Notes under the pieces: generated by a model | Databases searched by the model: none | Seen by the model: the letters and a program-made list of their open reading frames with translations, nothing else | Told to the model about the DNA's origin: nothing | Position numbers and translations under genes: made by a program | Shown: positions 1 through 8,522 of the stretch, in pieces | How the letters are laid out: each line of letters starts with the position of its first letter | Position numbering within the stretch: the first letter of the stretch is position 1 | Assembly: GCF_030503615.1 (NCBI RefSeq) | Contig: NZ_CP129963.1 | Span: 3,658,001-3,722,000, forward strand | Length of the DNA: 64,000 bases | Origin: Sphingobacterium sp. BN32 | GTDB taxonomy: Bacteria; Bacteroidota; Bacteroidia; Sphingobacteriales; Sphingobacteriaceae | Direction: 5' to 3'

Positions 1-445
1 GAACTTCCGTTGCTGCGTGAGCACCAGACTTCATCGCTTCAATTGCCATTGGAGCATGGTATTCCCATGGAGTACAGATATAAACTAGATCTAACTCTTC
101 ATTCTTAAGCATGGTTTTCCAACCATCCTCACCTGAATAAGCTTTCGCTTCTTTAAGACCTTTTTTGGTTAAGATAGTTTGAGCCTTGGTTACACCGTCT
201 GCATGTCTGTCGCATAATGCAACAATCTCTGCACCTTCAATATATGAAATACGATCCACAGCACCGGGACCACGCATTCCTAATCCAATAATTGCGACCT
301 TTACTTTGTCAATTTTCGGCGCTGCAAAGCCCGACATATTAAAGTTTTGGGAAGCAAATACTTCGTTTTGTAAAGACGGTAGAGTTATCGCAACACTCGA
401 TAACAGGCCAGCCTTCTTCAAGAAATCTCTACGCGAATTATTCAT
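1..445 (-). CDS. Gfo/Idh/MocA family oxidoreductase, Tat-exported (N-terminal part, runs off window)
   Basis: Only about 148 N-terminal residues are inside the window; the gene continues past base 1. The protein opens with a twin-arginine signal (SRRDFLKKAGLLSS, residues 4-17), so export of a folded cofactor-bound protein through Tat is likely. A Rossmann nucleotide-binding motif follows at about residues 51-61 (AIIGLGMRGPG), then the CDR and CTPWEYH segments expected of the Gfo/Idh/MocA fold. The wording around MRGPGAVDRISYIEG resembles glycoside hydrolase family 109 (NAD-dependent alpha-N-acetylgalactosaminidase-like) enzymes, which is an inference without the C-terminal half. The start is the ATG at 445, about 45 bases after a TAnnTTTG element. 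A LacI-type operator lies further upstream. Confidence 0.85.
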   Translation of the reverse strand, partial: MNNSRRDFLKKAGLLSSVAITLPSLQNEVFASQNFNMSGFAAPKIDKVKVAIIGLGMRGPGAVDRISYIEGAEIVALCDRHADGVTKAQTILTKKGLKEAKAYSGEDGWKTMLKNEELDLVYICTPWEYHAPMAIEAMKSGAHAATEV

Positions 446-489
446 GGTAAATATTTAAATAAGATCTAATTTACAAAATCTTGGGTTTA

Positions 490-497
490 CAAAATTA
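490..497 (-). promoter_or_regulatory. -7 promoter element (TAATTTTG) for the Gfo/Idh/MocA gene
   Basis: The minus strand reads TAATTTTG, an exact match to the Bacteroidota -7 consensus TAnnTTTG, about 45 bases before the ATG at 445. A short inverted repeat (GGGGG and CCCCC arms, 499-518) lies immediately upstream, in the spacer or -33 region, and may be an operator. Confidence 0.5.
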
Positions 498-665
498 AGG
501 GGGACACGAAATCCCCCTAAAAATCACCTATTTTAAAACAAACTAAACAGTCAAATTGAAAATACTATCAAATAAATGAACGGTATAATTTGGTTAGGAG
601 TATTATGCATAACTCCATATACAATGATAAAACGAATTTTGAAAAAACAAAAATGATTTGTGCAT

Positions 666-677
666 GCAAACGTTTGT
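666..677. promoter_or_regulatory. Putative LacI/PurR-type operator
   Basis: The sequence GCAAACGTTTGT contains the perfect palindrome CAAACGTTTG with a central CG, the classic shape of operators bound by LacI-family repressors. A LacI-family gene lies at 1306-2316. The site sits in the 442-base divergent gap between the exported oxidoreductase and the OsmC gene. Nothing else gene-like is convincing in this gap. The target promoter is not certain. Confidence 0.5.
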
Positions 678-858
678 CCTATTTACACAACCGATTGCTT
701 TTCTGTCAAAATCTTGTTATAAAGGCAATTAAGGTCGTGATATCAGCAAATTGTCCTCTCATAAAAGACACTGGGTTGGAATTGCTATTTATTATTGGAA
801 CATCATCATTATTGCGTCAAGAGCGCTATAGCGATACATAAATCAACAGGAAATTAGC

Positions 859-866
859 TATTTTTG
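859..866 (+). promoter_or_regulatory. -7 promoter element (TATTTTTG) for the OsmC gene
   Basis: TATTTTTG matches TAnnTTTG exactly and lies 21 bases before the ATG at 888. It overlaps the alternative TTG start at 864, which therefore cannot be the real start. A 10-bp palindrome CGCTATAGCG lies upstream at 824-833. Confidence 0.5.
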
Positions 867-887
867 ATAGACACAATTATCGAAACA

Positions 888-1304
888 ATGAAAGTAGAAC
901 TACAACGTAAAAATCAAGCTGTTCATTTTGAAGCGTCAGCTCCATCTTCTTCAGTGAAAGTAAATATTGATGGTCCGGATTCTATCGGCGGAGAAGGAAA
1001 GGGCGTTCGACCAATGGAATTGGTCTTGATTGCCTTAGGGTCTTGCAGTGTATTCGACCTCACAACCATTTTGGAGAAGCAACGTCAGGAAATTGAAGAT
1101 ATACAAGTGGAGGTGGAAGGACAGCGACGCGATGAAATCCCGAACATCTTTACAAAGATTCACATTACGTTTAAGTTGAAGGGCAATATTGACGAGGTAA
1201 AAGCCCAGAAAGCCGCAGAACTAGCAGTGAAAAAATATTGCTCTGTTCATGATATGTTAGCTGCCGGAGGTGTAGATATTACCTACAGCATTCAGCTTGT
1301 ATAA
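888..1304 (+). CDS. OsmC/Ohr family peroxidase-like protein
   Basis: The 138-residue product has the size and layout of OsmC-family thiol peroxidases, which reduce organic hydroperoxides in the cytoplasm. Both active-site cysteines are present: Cys53 in ALGSCSVFD and Cys118 in KYCSVHDML, the peroxidatic and resolving positions of the family. The GGEGKGVRPMELVLIALGSC stretch is typical of the YhfA-like OsmC subgroup. The ATG at 888 is preferred because the longer reading frame from a TTG at 864 starts inside the promoter element. Substrate is unknown. It ends one base before the convergent LacI-family gene. Confidence 0.88.
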   Translation: MKVELQRKNQAVHFEASAPSSSVKVNIDGPDSIGGEGKGVRPMELVLIALGSCSVFDLTTILEKQRQEIEDIQVEVEGQRRDEIPNIFTKIHITFKLKGNIDEVKAQKAAELAVKKYCSVHDMLAAGGVDITYSIQLV

Positions 1305-1305
1305 T

Positions 1306-2316
1306 TTACTTCAATACTAATTTAGAAGGGAAAACAACTTCTTGTGGAGTTTCTACATATTCCTTCTTATCTATACAATCGAATAATATCTCGGCAGCAC
1401 GGTGAGCTTGCTGTTCGGGATACTGTTCGATACTACCCATAGGCGGATTGTCCATATATTTCCATAACGGATAATTCGCATAACTAATGAAATACATATC
1501 TTGATTTAATACAATTCCGCGAAGTTTTGCGTAACGGATAAGATCAAGCGTTACGAAATCATTAAAAGATACCACGGCTGAGGGTCTGTCAGCTAAAGAG
1601 CATAATTTCTCCATTGCCTCCTCATTGCCATGTTCCGTTAAGTCGGTATGTACAATATAATTGCTATCAAACGGAATTCCGTTCTTAGTTAATGCCTCGG
1701 TATAGGCAGCCGTGCGTTCTTTACTGGCTAGTAAAGATTCAGGACCATTAATCAACGCTATCTTGTTGTGTCCACGCTCGATAAATGCGCTAATTGCCTC
1801 TATCATACCTGAAGAAAGGTCGCTATATACCTTATGAACATTGGGTAAGTCCGGTACGCAGTCGAAAAACACAACTGGAATTTCCGTTTTGGCTAAGACC
1901 TCCATGAAGTCTGTGTCGCCGGTGTTTTTTCCTAGCGAAACCAGGATACCATCGACACGATGCTTTTTGAAGGTTTGGACGATATTCAACTCCCGCTGCT
2001 CATCATCTAAGGATTGCCCTAGCAGTACGGTATATTTTTTCTCCTCAGCGACATTCTCAATTGCAGAGATAGCTTCGGAAAAGAAAGGCTCAGAAAGTTT
2101 GGATAAAATAACACCAATCGTAAAAGTCTTACGCTGTTTGAAGAAGATAGCAGTTTGGTTCGGCTCATAGGCCATTTCCTCTGCCATCTTTTTAACGCGC
2201 ATGGTAGTGACCAAACCGATACTTGGATGGTCATTCAACGCTCTGGACACCGTGGAAGGTGAAATTTTAAGCTTGCGCGCAATTTCTTTTATTGTGGTCG
2301 GTTTATTTCCTGCCAT
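1306..2316 (-). CDS. LacI family transcriptional regulator
   Basis: The 336-residue protein has an N-terminal LacI helix-turn-helix (residues about 7-55, with TIKEIARKLKISPSTVSRAL and the hinge region ending YEPNQTA). A periplasmic-binding-protein-like sensor domain fills the rest (TIGVILSKLSEPFFSEAI, then VDGILVSLG, and ERGHNKIALINGP). Length and order are normal for the family. The effector is not identifiable, but such regulators usually sense sugars or nucleosides. It is the last gene of a long minus-strand run, 31 bases after an S41 lipoprotein gene. A near-consensus TAACTTTA lies just before its start, so it probably also has its own promoter. A matching operator is proposed at 666-677. 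Confidence 0.93.
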   Translation of the reverse strand: MAGNKPTTIKEIARKLKISPSTVSRALNDHPSIGLVTTMRVKKMAEEMAYEPNQTAIFFKQRKTFTIGVILSKLSEPFFSEAISAIENVAEEKKYTVLLGQSLDDEQRELNIVQTFKKHRVDGILVSLGKNTGDTDFMEVLAKTEIPVVFFDCVPDLPNVHKVYSDLSSGMIEAISAFIERGHNKIALINGPESLLASKERTAAYTEALTKNGIPFDSNYIVHTDLTEHGNEEAMEKLCSLADRPSAVVSFNDFVTLDLIRYAKLRGIVLNQDMYFISYANYPLWKYMDNPPMGSIEQYPEQQAHRAAEILFDCIDKKEYVETPQEVVFPSKLVLK

Positions 2317-2347
2317 GTCGTAAAGTTAAGAATTAAATAATGAAGTT

Positions 2348-3775
2348 TTAATTCTTTATTAAGTCCCTCTCACGCAACTTATTTATCCTATTTAAAGGCG
2401 TTGTAGAAGACGAACCGAATCTTGTGGATGCTCTTGCTTCACGAGCTGTCGTCGTCAAGGATCCTGTAGACAAGTAACTCAATGCTGCGGCTACCATATT
2501 CTCATTAGGGTTTCCGAAATCCAGTGTGACATTATCCGTTACATTTTTGATATCCGCCGGAATACCATCCCAATAGTCAGTATATCCTGAAGCATTCACT
2601 ACTTTGAACGAGGCAACCCAAAGACCGATTTTATCCATAATATCTTGACGGTAAAATCCTACTGGCTTCCCAAAGGTTGCCGACTTTTCTGCCACTAGCT
2701 TCACATCCATGTATGGCTTCAATACGCTAATAACAATCTCTGCTGCCGAAGCGGTATATTCTGTAACCAGGAACACTACTTTTTGAATTTCAGTAGTATT
2801 GTTTTTATGAAAAATTTCATTGTCAAACTGTGCGTTTCTTCCTGATTTGTACTTTTCTAGATTCTTATTGACATCATATGAGAACATCAATTTTCCGTCA
2901 CCATTGCTGTTGATGATTTTATTTGCTAGGTATATCGCCGTACTGACATAGCCGCCTGTATTTACTCGAAAATCTAATATTAGTTCATTAACATTGTTTT
3001 TCTGGAAATTGTCAAATGCTGCGTTAAGATCGTTTAACATTGCTGTACTGTTACCTCTATCATCGGTCATCTCTTCGAAGGAAGACAAAGCGAGATAGCC
3101 GTATTTTTTAGTCCCAACAGTAAGCACGGAATCTTTAGTAACAGGGTTGATGTCATAACTGGTATAAGTCATCTCAGGAACCACAACCTCCTTACCATCG
3201 CGCAATACTTTCAGATTTAAATTTGGACCGTCCAATGCCTTTTGTATGTAGGATATGTTATTTTGGCTCATATCCGTATTTCCGTTCATTTCAATTATAC
3301 GGTCTCCCCTACGCATTCCTTTACTTTCTGCGGGTGACCCACCTTCAATAAAATAGGCATAGAGATACACGGCATTATTTACTCGTGCAAATGTTAAGTA
3401 AATTCCGTAGCCATCTGCCAGATCTGCTCGCTTCGCCCTTGAACCGCCATCAGAACTAATATCGTCAATCCTTGAAAATCGATCGATTGGACCATTGTAG
3501 CCGGCATGAAAGGGAGTCTGCTGCATCAAAGCACTAAGTACGTTATCCGGAGTATTATATTTATCGGTAAAGCTAGAGATCGGATCATAAGTCCCTACAG
3601 ACTCTGTCCAATAAGACTGTTCTTTATAATAGTAGTAAACACTATCGCGAAGTTTTTGCTCGTCCGTTCTCGAAGAAATCGGAGTTTCAGGCCTCGGTGG
3701 AGGACTTATTTTAGTTATATCTTTTTTGCAACTGAATAATATCAGCAATGCAAAAAGGGGTATTAATTTTTTCAT
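2348..3775 (-). CDS. S41 family peptidase-like lipoprotein (copy 1)
   Basis: This 475-residue protein starts with a lipoprotein signal (MKKLIPLFALLILFSC, lipid-attached Cys16), so it is anchored in the envelope. Domains in order are a helical N-terminal cap (residues about 40-100), a PDZ-like segment (SPAESKGMRRGDRIIEMNG) and an S41/tail-specific protease core. The nucleophile region TASAAEIVISVLKP and the lysine region TFGKPVGFY are present, but the glutamine four residues after the lysine in Prc/CtpA enzymes is Phe. The substrate-binding motif is also altered (DFRVNTGG in place of DLRxNxGG). It is a diverged paralogue of the next gene upstream (3881-5353), 105 bases away. Active proteolysis is plausible but not certain. 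Confidence 0.88.
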   Translation of the reverse strand: MKKLIPLFALLILFSCKKDITKISPPPRPETPISSRTDEQKLRDSVYYYYKEQSYWTESVGTYDPISSFTDKYNTPDNVLSALMQQTPFHAGYNGPIDRFSRIDDISSDGGSRAKRADLADGYGIYLTFARVNNAVYLYAYFIEGGSPAESKGMRRGDRIIEMNGNTDMSQNNISYIQKALDGPNLNLKVLRDGKEVVVPEMTYTSYDINPVTKDSVLTVGTKKYGYLALSSFEEMTDDRGNSTAMLNDLNAAFDNFQKNNVNELILDFRVNTGGYVSTAIYLANKIINSNGDGKLMFSYDVNKNLEKYKSGRNAQFDNEIFHKNNTTEIQKVVFLVTEYTASAAEIVISVLKPYMDVKLVAEKSATFGKPVGFYRQDIMDKIGLWVASFKVVNASGYTDYWDGIPADIKNVTDNVTLDFGNPNENMVAAALSYLSTGSLTTTAREARASTRFGSSSTTPLNRINKLRERDLIKN

Positions 3776-3880
3776 TCAATTTAACGCTTGATGATGTTTT
3801 TCAGAGGTATACGAACAAGTAAACTTACTCACCAAAATTCAGACCAATCGATATTAAAAAAGATTAATACCCTAGCTAAA

Positions 3881-5353
3881 TTATTTTATTTGTGGAATAT
3901 CCTTGTCATTCGCAAATTTGAACATACTCATGGAAATATCGCTTTGCAATGGAACATCAAAAGCTTTAGGCCTGATCTCCTGTCCCGTACTTGTTCTTCG
4001 GGTAGACGCCGATGCAGACTGGTAAGTATTATTAGCGATGTGATATAAAGCATCTGCAAACATACGCTCATTAGGATCTCCTAAGGCGTGCTGTATATCA
4101 TCCGTTGAGTTTTTCTTTGTACCAACTAATCCGCTGAAGTAATTACCATCTCCATTGCTATTCAGCGTTTGGAAAGACGTGATATACAGCTCAGCATAAT
4201 CATGAACGACGCCAAGCCCGAAGAAACCTACCGGTTTACCATATGAACCAACGCCATTCTGACTAATGATTTCCACTTGCATATGCGGAATAAGCGAATT
4301 CATCAACAACTCACTTGCTGACGCTGTACTCTTCGTGACCAAAAAGTAGATTTTAGAGAGATTCAAATTGTTCTCTTTCTTGAATTTCACAGATTTAAAT
4401 GGCGCTTTCGGATCGCTTTCATCATCCCAACCCCAGCCTTTCAGGTACTCATTAATTTTATAGCTATACATGACACCTGTTCCAACCTTTGTTGGAGCAA
4501 GCAAGTTTGCCAATAGTTCTGCCGCATTGGTTGATCCACCTCCATTATAGCGTAAATCTACCACCAGCTCCTGAATACCCTGAGTTTCCAAATTCTTAAC
4601 GGCCTGCACCAATCCATTGTAATAACTGTTTGTACTTGTCTTTGTAAGAACTTCAACAAAGGAGGTATATGCCAAATAGCCTACTTTCTTCCCGCCACGC
4701 TCTATAACTTTATTGGCGATAATAGGATCGATCTGATAGTTTTTCGCGGTCAAATTAACCGTAGACACCTTGCCATCCGTCGGACTTTTAACCTGAATAC
4801 TGACATTCTCTGAGCCGCCAAATAATTTATTCACCAAGGCAAAACCTTGATTCTTTTGCGTCGTATAATCTATTTTACTATTGCCATCTATACTCAACAC
4901 TTCCATACCCCGCACGACACCCGCAGCTTCGGCAGGTGAGTTCTTCTGCACAAGCTTGATATAAAGCTTTGCATTTTGCGCAGTTTGGTCCGGAGAGAAA
5001 TAATCAGGCACCAATCCGAACTCTTTATGCAATCCTTGACCGATCTCTTCACCTACTACCCCTTCACGGTCGATAAAACTGAATCGATCCAATGTCGTAT
5101 AGCCCTTAACCTTGTCAAGCACTTGCTCCGCTGTAGAAAGATTCCCTGTAAAAGCACGTAAATCAATCTCATCGTTACTCTTCATCTTAGGCTCAGGGAT
5201 TGAATCTGTCCATAACGATAGTACAAGAGAATAATAATAGGTGGAGTCGCGAAGTAATATTTCTTTATCGGCATCCGGATTAGGCCCATCCTTCTTGCAG
5301 GATGCTAACGCTGCTAAGAAAAGAGCGAGAGCAAGAGTAATTCTGAATTTCAT
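3881..5353 (-). CDS. S41 family peptidase-like lipoprotein (copy 2)
   Basis: The 490-residue product has a lipoprotein signal (LALFLAALASC, Cys19) and the same plan as its neighbour: a cap containing LRDSTYYYSLVLSLWTDS, a PDZ-like segment (SPAEAAGVVRGMEVLSIDG) and an S41 core. The core has the motif VVDLRYNGGGSTNAAE, the serine motif STASASELLMNSL and the lysine motif YGKPVGF. The glutamine expected four residues after the lysine is again missing. The two genes share the LRDS-x-YYY start and the GKPVGF signature, so they are a tandem duplication. The start lies 5 bases after the HAD-like gene stop, which suggests co-transcription with the upstream genes. Confidence 0.88.
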   Translation of the reverse strand: MKFRITLALALFLAALASCKKDGPNPDADKEILLRDSTYYYSLVLSLWTDSIPEPKMKSNDEIDLRAFTGNLSTAEQVLDKVKGYTTLDRFSFIDREGVVGEEIGQGLHKEFGLVPDYFSPDQTAQNAKLYIKLVQKNSPAEAAGVVRGMEVLSIDGNSKIDYTTQKNQGFALVNKLFGGSENVSIQVKSPTDGKVSTVNLTAKNYQIDPIIANKVIERGGKKVGYLAYTSFVEVLTKTSTNSYYNGLVQAVKNLETQGIQELVVDLRYNGGGSTNAAELLANLLAPTKVGTGVMYSYKINEYLKGWGWDDESDPKAPFKSVKFKKENNLNLSKIYFLVTKSTASASELLMNSLIPHMQVEIISQNGVGSYGKPVGFFGLGVVHDYAELYITSFQTLNSNGDGNYFSGLVGTKKNSTDDIQHALGDPNERMFADALYHIANNTYQSASASTRRTSTGQEIRPKAFDVPLQSDISMSMFKFANDKDIPQIK

Positions 5354-5358
5354 AGATT

Positions 5359-5913
5359 TTATCTAGTCAAATTGGTAGCTGTAAAATGTAAATCTTCCGC
5401 ATCTACATTATTTTCAGAAGCAATATAACTAAAAGGTTCAATATCTCGGAAAGCTAATTCGTCAACAAAATAAACTTTGAGTTTCTTATCATAACCCTCC
5501 CAATCAATGTGTCGCAACTTATTTAACTGTAAGGCAGGGTTGCCCTTTGTCAGAACGGCGATCTGTTTCCCTGACGCAGAAAGTTCCTTGAACAGTTCTT
5601 TGATCTCATCGAATAAGAACAACTTCAATGGAAGATGCCCATTTACCTGCAATCGTTCAAAGTTTTCGCGATACGTCTCTTTCAGATCAAACTGCTTTGC
5701 AGTCGCATCAAACACCGCGTCTTCCCCTTCGGCCAATAGCCTGTCTTTCATAAAAGCCGTCATCTCTGCCGAGATCGGCCGCGCCTCTGTAAACTCAAGA
5801 AATTGAGCAAATAGATAATACACTTGTAACAAGAAATCCTGCTTAGGATATAAAACATCATCTAATTCGAACAGATAGACTTTCTTGTCTTTTGGAAATT
5901 CTGAAATCGTCAT
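5359..5913 (-). CDS. HAD superfamily-like protein with altered nucleophile
   Basis: The 184-residue protein resembles small HAD phosphatases of the YjjG/phosphoglycolate type: motif I at about residues 14-19 (YLFELDDVLYP), a helical cap, and motif II (QIAVLTKGNP). The catalytic first Asp of DxDx(T/V) is Glu here (FELDDV in place of FDLDDT), and the codon is clearly GAA. Phosphotransfer through an acyl-phosphate on Asp is therefore doubtful. No clear motif IV DD pair is seen near VYFVDELAF. I chose the ATG at 5913; an earlier in-frame ATG at 5955 would overlap the upstream gene. It is packed between the unknown gene at 5921-6388 and an S41 lipoprotein gene. Confidence 0.75.
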   Translation of the reverse strand: MTISEFPKDKKVYLFELDDVLYPKQDFLLQVYYLFAQFLEFTEARPISAEMTAFMKDRLLAEGEDAVFDATAKQFDLKETYRENFERLQVNGHLPLKLFLFDEIKELFKELSASGKQIAVLTKGNPALQLNKLRHIDWEGYDKKLKVYFVDELAFRDIEPFSYIASENNVDAEDLHFTATNLTR

Positions 5914-5920
5914 GATTTGA

Positions 5921-6388
5921 TTAAATAGTACACAATGCAAACTCCTCACCTTCATCCGAAAGCACCACCAGGCCGGAACCTGTATAAGCTACAGGCAATC
6001 CATCCAACACATTCACGCCATGATGGACCAACTGCAGTTCCAAGTCTTTATTGGGATTCTGAAGCACAAAAAGCTCTTTCAGTTCCTCTAAATGTGGACC
6101 TAGCAAGTGGATATCATATTCTTCGAACAGCAACTTCGCTTCCGCTAAGGTCTCGAGCTCTTTGAATCCCAATGCCAACAGATAATTAATCTGATTATCC
6201 AGGCAGAGTTTCAACAATTCATGAGCGAAGGTAGGATTGACTCCGGTAGGAATCGGGATATACTGCTTTTGAAGCACCGACGGAATGGACTCCGAAGTTG
6301 CAAACTGCACTTCATACTTCTCTTTTATCATTTGGGCAACACGCTGCGCTAGCGGGCGTGTCCCATAGGTAATCAATATCTTCTGCAT
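5921..6388 (-). CDS. Conserved protein of unknown function
   Basis: I do not recognise this 155-residue protein with confidence. It begins MQKILITYGTRPLAQRVAQM, which looks like the first strand-loop-helix of a Rossmann-like or pre-ATP-grasp domain, and continues with alternating hydrophobic strands and helices (INYLLALGFKELETLAEAK, then YDIHLLGP). No ATP-grasp or catalytic domain follows, so it could be a stand-alone binding domain. There is no signal peptide or membrane segment. The start is one base after the LolD-like gene and the stop is 7 bases before the HAD-like gene, so it is almost certainly co-transcribed with them. Confidence 0.7.
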   Translation of the reverse strand: MQKILITYGTRPLAQRVAQMIKEKYEVQFATSESIPSVLQKQYIPIPTGVNPTFAHELLKLCLDNQINYLLALGFKELETLAEAKLLFEEYDIHLLGPHLEELKELFVLQNPNKDLELQLVHHGVNVLDGLPVAYTGSGLVVLSDEGEEFALCTI

Positions 6389-6389
6389 A

Positions 6390-7043
6390 CTAGTAAATTA
6401 AACCATCACGCATGTGGATGGTACGATCTGAAATGCGAGCCAAGTCCTCATTATGCGTCACGATGACGAAAGTCTGTTGCATCTTATCACGCAAGTCAAA
6501 AAACAACTGATGTAAGGATGCCGCGTTCTCTGAATCCAGGTTTCCCGAAGGCTCATCCGCTAGAACAATCGTAGGGTCATTTATCAAAGCCCGGGCAACA
6601 GATACCCGCTGCTGCTCCCCTCCCGACATCGCCGAAGGCTTGTGCTTCGCCCGATGGGCAACCCCCAATACATCCAGCAACTCCATCCCTCTCTTCTCCG
6701 CCTGCCCCTTATCAACCCCAGCGATATACGCCGGAATGCACACATTCTCTAATGCAGTAAATTCAGGCAACAAGTGATGAAATTGGAACACAAAACCAAT
6801 ATGCTTATTCCTAAAATCACTCAGGTTCTTCTCACTCAATGAAAACACATCGATACCCTCGATCATCAAGGTGCCTTTGTCCGGCTTATCCAATGTTCCC
6901 ATGATGTGTAAAAGCGTACTCTTGCCGGCACCAGAAGCACCAACAATGGAAACAATTTCACCTTTGTTAACCGATACACTGACTCCCTTCAAGATCGGAA
7001 GATCACCGTAAGATTTAAAAATATTATTGGCCTTTAAGATCAT
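6390..7043 (-). CDS. lolD: LolD-like ABC transporter ATP-binding protein
   Basis: The 217-residue ATPase has Walker A (GASGAGKST, about residues 35-43), the Q-loop ([12 protein letters not shown]), the ABC signature ([15 protein letters not shown]), Walker B with the catalytic Glu ([12 protein letters not shown]) and the H-switch ([10 protein letters not shown]). The family is LolD/MacB-like, driving lipoprotein release from the inner membrane or related mechanotransmission. No LolC/E-type permease is adjacent. It heads a tight minus-strand run that includes two lipoprotein genes. The assignment to LolD proper rather than another member of the subfamily is an inference. Confidence 0.88.
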   Translation of the reverse strand: MILKANNIFKSYGDLPILKGVSVSVNKGEIVSIVGASGAGKSTLLHIMGTLDKPDKGTLMIEGIDVFSLSEKNLSDFRNKHIGFVFQFHHLLPEFTALENVCIPAYIAGVDKGQAEKRGMELLDVLGVAHRAKHKPSAMSGGEQQRVSVARALINDPTIVLADEPSGNLDSENAASLHQLFFDLRDKMQQTFVIVTHNEDLARISDRTIHMRDGLIY

Positions 7044-7178
7044 ACTGCGAAAATAGTAAAAAAATTAGCAGCTCTGTTTCTGCTATTGGTAAACTTCGGC
7101 TAGAAATAGACATTTATCAAAATAATAACTTGTCCCTTCCGAATAAATACGCTATTTTTACAGCAAATTTTTTTATCA

Positions 7179-8378
7179 ATGAACATTCACGAATATCAAG
7201 GAAAAGAAATACTTAAGAGTTTCGGAGTAGCAGTACAAGAAGGTATTGTTGCTGAAACCCCAGAGCAAGCTGTTGAGGCTGCGAAAAGAATGAAAGAAGA
7301 ATTCAACTCGGACTGGGTTGTGGTAAAAGCACAAATCCATGCGGGTGGCCGTGGTAAAGGTGGTGGTGTGAAATTAGCAAAAAACCATGATGAAGTATTA
7401 CAACGTTCTACTGACATCATCGGTATGCAATTAGTAACTCCGCAGACTGGTCCAGAAGGTAAAAAAGTTAACAAAGTTTTAATCGCTCAGGATGTTTACT
7501 ACCCTGGAGAGAGTGAAACAAAAGAATTCTACATGTCTGTATTGTTAGACCGTGCTACTGGTCGCAACATCATTATGTACTCAACAGAAGGTGGTATGGA
7601 TATCGAAGAGGTTGCTGAAAAAACTCCTCACTTAATTTTCAAAGAAGAGATCGATCCTAAAGTAGGCTTACAAGGCTTCCAAGCGCGTAAGATTGCTTTC
7701 AACTTAGGATTATCAGGCGCTGCACACAAAGACATGGTTAAGTTTGTAGCTGCTCTATACAAAGCATACGATTCTATCGATGCTTCTATGTTCGAAATCA
7801 ACCCTGTATTAAAAACTTCTGATAACAAAATCTTAGCAGTAGACGCAAAAGTAAACTTAGATGAGAATGCTTTATACCGTCACGCTGATATCGCTGCATT
7901 ACGCGACATCACGGAAGAAGATCCTACAGAAGTAGAAGCTGGTGAGTCAAACTTAAACTACGTTAAATTAGACGGAAACGTTGGATGTATGGTAAATGGT
8001 GCTGGTCTTGCGATGGCTACTATGGACATCATCAAATTAGCTGGTGGTGAACCTGCTAACTTCTTAGACGTAGGTGGTACTGCAAATGCTGAGACTGTAA
8101 AAGCTGGTTTCAACATCATCTTAAAAGACCCTAACGTAAAAGCTATCTTAATCAACATCTTCGGTGGTATCGTTCGTTGTGACCGCGTTGCTCAAGGTGT
8201 TATTGATGCTTATAACGAAATCGGAAATATCCCTGTGCCAATCATCGTACGTTTACAAGGTACTAACGCGAAAGAAGCGAAAGACCTTATCGATGAATCA
8301 GGTTTAAAAGTATACTCAGCAATCTTATTAAAAGAAGCTGCTGAATTAGTAACTAAAGTATTAAACGAAGGAAAATAG
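7179..8378 (+). CDS. sucC: Succinate-CoA ligase, ADP-forming, beta subunit
   Basis: The 399-residue product is full length for SucC, the ATP-grasp beta subunit of succinyl-CoA synthetase, which makes ATP (or GTP) from succinyl-CoA in the citric acid cycle. Visible landmarks are [17 protein letters not shown] at the N-terminus, [20 protein letters not shown] (nucleotide-binding region), FEINPV and the C-terminal ligase motif FLDVGGTA followed by [10 protein letters not shown]. The alpha subunit sucD is not beside it. Codon use is strongly biased (TTA, GCT, GGT), as expected for a highly expressed gene. A TATTTTTA element at 7153-7160 may be the -7 box. A terminator follows at 8442. Confidence 0.97.
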   Translation: MNIHEYQGKEILKSFGVAVQEGIVAETPEQAVEAAKRMKEEFNSDWVVVKAQIHAGGRGKGGGVKLAKNHDEVLQRSTDIIGMQLVTPQTGPEGKKVNKVLIAQDVYYPGESETKEFYMSVLLDRATGRNIIMYSTEGGMDIEEVAEKTPHLIFKEEIDPKVGLQGFQARKIAFNLGLSGAAHKDMVKFVAALYKAYDSIDASMFEINPVLKTSDNKILAVDAKVNLDENALYRHADIAALRDITEEDPTEVEAGESNLNYVKLDGNVGCMVNGAGLAMATMDIIKLAGGEPANFLDVGGTANAETVKAGFNIILKDPNVKAILINIFGGIVRCDRVAQGVIDAYNEIGNIPVPIIVRLQGTNAKEAKDLIDESGLKVYSAILLKEAAELVTKVLNEGK

Positions 8379-8385
8379 GCTGCGC

Positions 8386-8423
8386 AGTACTTAGTACTTA
8401 GTAGTTAGTAGTTAGACCTATGG
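8386..8423 (+). repeat. Heptad array (GTA type)
   Basis: Just after sucC the DNA runs as GTACTTA, GTACTTA, GTAGTTA, GTAGTTA and then the tag GACCTATGG, a clean period of 7 bases. The same array recurs at 33652, 33754 and 62531. Confidence 0.8.
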
Positions 8424-8441
8424 TCGGCTACTCCTTCAAGA

Positions 8442-8467
8442 AAAAGCCACCTTATCGGTGGCTTTTT
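8442..8467 (+). terminator. Intrinsic terminator after sucC
   Basis: A hairpin with arms AAAGCCACC and GGTGGCTTT around a short TTATC loop, followed by a T run, is a textbook rho-independent terminator. Confidence 0.85.
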
Positions 8468-8522
8468 TATGTTTAAATGATGCAAGAGTATCTTGTTATT
8501 GTTCGCAGATGATCAAAACTGA

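Noticed and set aside
590..841. Open reading frame of 83 codons upstream of OsmC
   Set aside because: Its composition is not protein-like, it has no recognisable family, and it covers the operator palindromes in a divergent promoter region.
3788..4048. 86-codon plus-strand frame between and over the S41 genes
   Set aside because: Most of it is antisense to the S41 gene and the codon pattern follows that gene.
5914..5955. Earlier start for the HAD-like gene
   Set aside because: It would overlap the upstream gene, and the added residues do not belong to the fold.
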